Positions 7,024-8,157 of a stretch of 8,157 nt of DNA are shown one piece after another; position 1 is the first letter of the stretch, and the number at the start of each line of letters is the position of its first letter. This DNA comes from an uncultured Muribaculaceae bacterium (GTDB taxonomy: Bacteria; Bacteroidota; Bacteroidia; Bacteroidales; Muribaculaceae). The notes beneath the pieces were generated by a model, which made no database searches, had not been told where the DNA came from, and saw only the letters and a program-made list of their open reading frames with translations. The stretch covers positions 37,323 to 45,479 of the forward strand of contig CAJTQH010000008.1 of NCBI GenBank assembly GCA_910578305.1, given 5' to 3'. Position numbers and translations under genes: made by a program.

Positions 7024-8066
7024 CCCCATCAGCTCCTGCTATAAGTGTGATAGTGGTGTTTCACAATGCGGAGACCACCATCGAGCGTACACTGCGGTCA
7101 TTGGCCGGGCAGACGTTCGACGATGTGGAGTATATCTTCGTCAACGACGGAAGCACCGATCGTTCGGTGGAGCTGCTGGAAGATTTCGTGGCGCTGCATC
7201 CGGAGTTTACGGGGCGCCACACTCTGATATCGGAGCCTCTGAGGCGCGGTGTGGCCCACGGTTCGGCCTTGGGATATGCGCAGGCTGCGGGCGAATATGT
7301 TATGCGGTGCGATGCCGATGACTATCTTGAGCCCGATGCCCTGGAGCTGATGTACAAAGCCACAGAGGGTGGACTTGCCGACTGTGTGGCCGCACCGTAC
7401 TTCCACGATACAGGACGTAAGACCCGTACGGTGGGCTACGGCGGTCATTATCCGCAGTCGCTCAACGACATGCCTGTTGACACGCTCAACTTCTCGCTCT
7501 GGAACAAGCTGCTGCGCAGGCGCATGCTTGACGACAACGGCATTGAGGTGTACGACGGCGTCGACTGCTGGGAAGATCTCGGTGTGGTGGCACGCTTCAT
7601 GGCCCTCAGGCCCGTAATGAGATTTGTCGACCGCCCGCTCTACCACTACATGGTGGTCAAGGGGGGAGCGTCGCTGTCGAGAAGCAACCGTGATCGCCTG
7701 CTCGAAGATCATCTCATGATGGCCTTGCTGCTCGAGCAGTGGTTTGAACAGCAGGGGCTGCACGATGAGTACGACGAATTTCTCACCCGACTGAAATTCT
7801 GCTCTAAAGTGAAACTGCTCCGCGGTCGCGACAAGGATGTGCGGCGGTGGAAGGATACATTTCCGGAGGTCAACGGCCGCATCATGGGCATACGCCATGT
7901 GGCCTGGTGGTGGAAGTTGATGTTTGGTCTTGTGGCGGTGCTTCCGGCAAGATTTACCCAATGGATAGCCGACCGCTGCGAAGTGTTCTATGCCAGAGAG
8001 CATGCCGATGCCGTGCAGGCACGGCCACACGACTCACACCCCAACATACCCCGCGGCAATGCATAA
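7020..8066 (+). CDS. Family 2 glycosyltransferase (GT-A fold)
   Basis: The protein transfers a sugar from a nucleotide-sugar donor to an unknown acceptor, probably a cell-surface glycan at the inner face of the membrane (inference). The GT2 core is clear: ISVIVVFHNAETTIERTL (8-25), the nucleotide-binding VNDGSTD (41-47), the metal-binding DADD (98-101) within YVMRCDADDYLEP, WNKLLRRRML (161-170) and the probable catalytic region WEDLGVVARF (184-193). Residues 291-317 are tryptophan- and hydrophobic-rich (VAWWWKLMFGLVAVLPA) and may touch the membrane, but no clear transmembrane helix or signal peptide is seen. The 348 residues are typical for a stand-alone GT2. The ATG overlaps the lpdA stop as ATGA, so it is translated with the operon although its role is unrelated. 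The donor and acceptor cannot be read from sequence. Confidence 0.9.
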   Translation: MTPSAPAISVIVVFHNAETTIERTLRSLAGQTFDDVEYIFVNDGSTDRSVELLEDFVALHPEFTGRHTLISEPLRRGVAHGSALGYAQAAGEYVMRCDADDYLEPDALELMYKATEGGLADCVAAPYFHDTGRKTRTVGYGGHYPQSLNDMPVDTLNFSLWNKLLRRRMLDDNGIEVYDGVDCWEDLGVVARFMALRPVMRFVDRPLYHYMVVKGGASLSRSNRDRLLEDHLMMALLLEQWFEQQGLHDEYDEFLTRLKFCSKVKLLRGRDKDVRRWKDTFPEVNGRIMGIRHVAWWWKLMFGLVAVLPARFTQWIADRCEVFYAREHADAVQARPHDSHPNIPRGNA

Positions 8067-8084
8067 GAGTGAATCGGAAAACAA

Positions 8085-8157
8085 TCAGGGTTCGTAGAAC
8101 TGTGTGCGGAAAAACTGCATCTGAGGCACTATGGAGCGTCGCCAATAGTTGGAGTTG
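8085..8157 (-). CDS. C-terminus of a convergent gene (partial)
   Basis: On the - strand a frame enters from the right edge and ends at a TGA whose complement is 8085-8087, leaving about 23 residues. The visible tail (NYWRRSIVPQMQFFRTQFYE) is rich in aromatic residues and looks like a real protein end rather than a shadow frame. The family is not recognisable to me; an outer-membrane or lipoprotein end is possible but unproven. It converges on the glycosyltransferase with 18 bases between the two stop codons and no obvious terminator hairpin between them. Confidence 0.45.
   Translation of the reverse strand, partial: NSNYWRRSIVPQMQFFRTQFYEP

Noticed and set aside
7098..8030. Long open frame of 310 codons on the - strand opposite the glycosyltransferase
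   Set aside because: It is the antisense shadow of a clear GT2 gene with intact motifs, shows no domain of its own, and arises from the codon bias of the + strand gene.
8069..8157. Open + strand frame starting with GTG after the glycosyltransferase
   Set aside because: No ATG start and no recognisable protein; the opposite strand gives a more protein-like reading of the same bases.
1..8157. CRISPR arrays, insertion sequences, attachment sites, tRNA or rRNA genes, defence or toxin-antitoxin modules
   Set aside because: I saw no direct repeat series, transposase, terminal inverted repeats, tRNA-like cloverleaf or defence domain; nearly all bases are accounted for by metabolic genes.

Overview
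The window holds an almost complete glycine cleavage operon, read entirely on the + strand. It most likely comes from a member of the Bacteroidales, and a gut Muribaculaceae-type genome is my best guess (inference). Three things point there. The upstream region carries two matches to the Bacteroidota promoter pattern TTTG-N19..21-TAnnTTTG. The translation starts lack clear Shine-Dalgarno sequences. Glycine dehydrogenase (P-protein) is split into two subunits, gcvPA and gcvPB.

Layout. Positions 2-67 look like the basic C-terminal tail of an upstream + strand gene. Positions 68-398 are AT-rich and non-coding. They hold a promoter (131-161), a strong intrinsic terminator (284-323) that would end a transcript of roughly 155 nt (a candidate small RNA or attenuated leader), and a second promoter (321-352). 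The -33 box of the second promoter lies inside the terminator's T-run, and it faces the operon. Six tightly packed genes follow: lipoate-protein ligase (399-1388), gcvT (1393-2490), gcvH (2512-2880), gcvPA (2904-4226), gcvPB (4229-5692), dihydrolipoyl dehydrogenase (5689-7023). A seventh, a family 2 glycosyltransferase (7020-8066), is joined to the dehydrogenase gene by an ATGA overlap. At the right edge, the last codons of a convergent - strand gene end at 8085.

How the genes work together. LplA attaches lipoate to Lys60 of GcvH. The GcvPA/GcvPB P-protein decarboxylates glycine and passes the aminomethyl group to the lipoyl arm. GcvT releases ammonia and transfers the one-carbon unit to tetrahydrofolate. 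LpdA reoxidises the dihydrolipoyl arm with NAD+. All four functional components plus the lipoylation enzyme are therefore supplied by one transcription unit. The glycosyltransferase has no obvious part in this chemistry and is the odd member. The operon itself is conventional. The least explained parts are the 5' non-coding region and the coupled glycosyltransferase.
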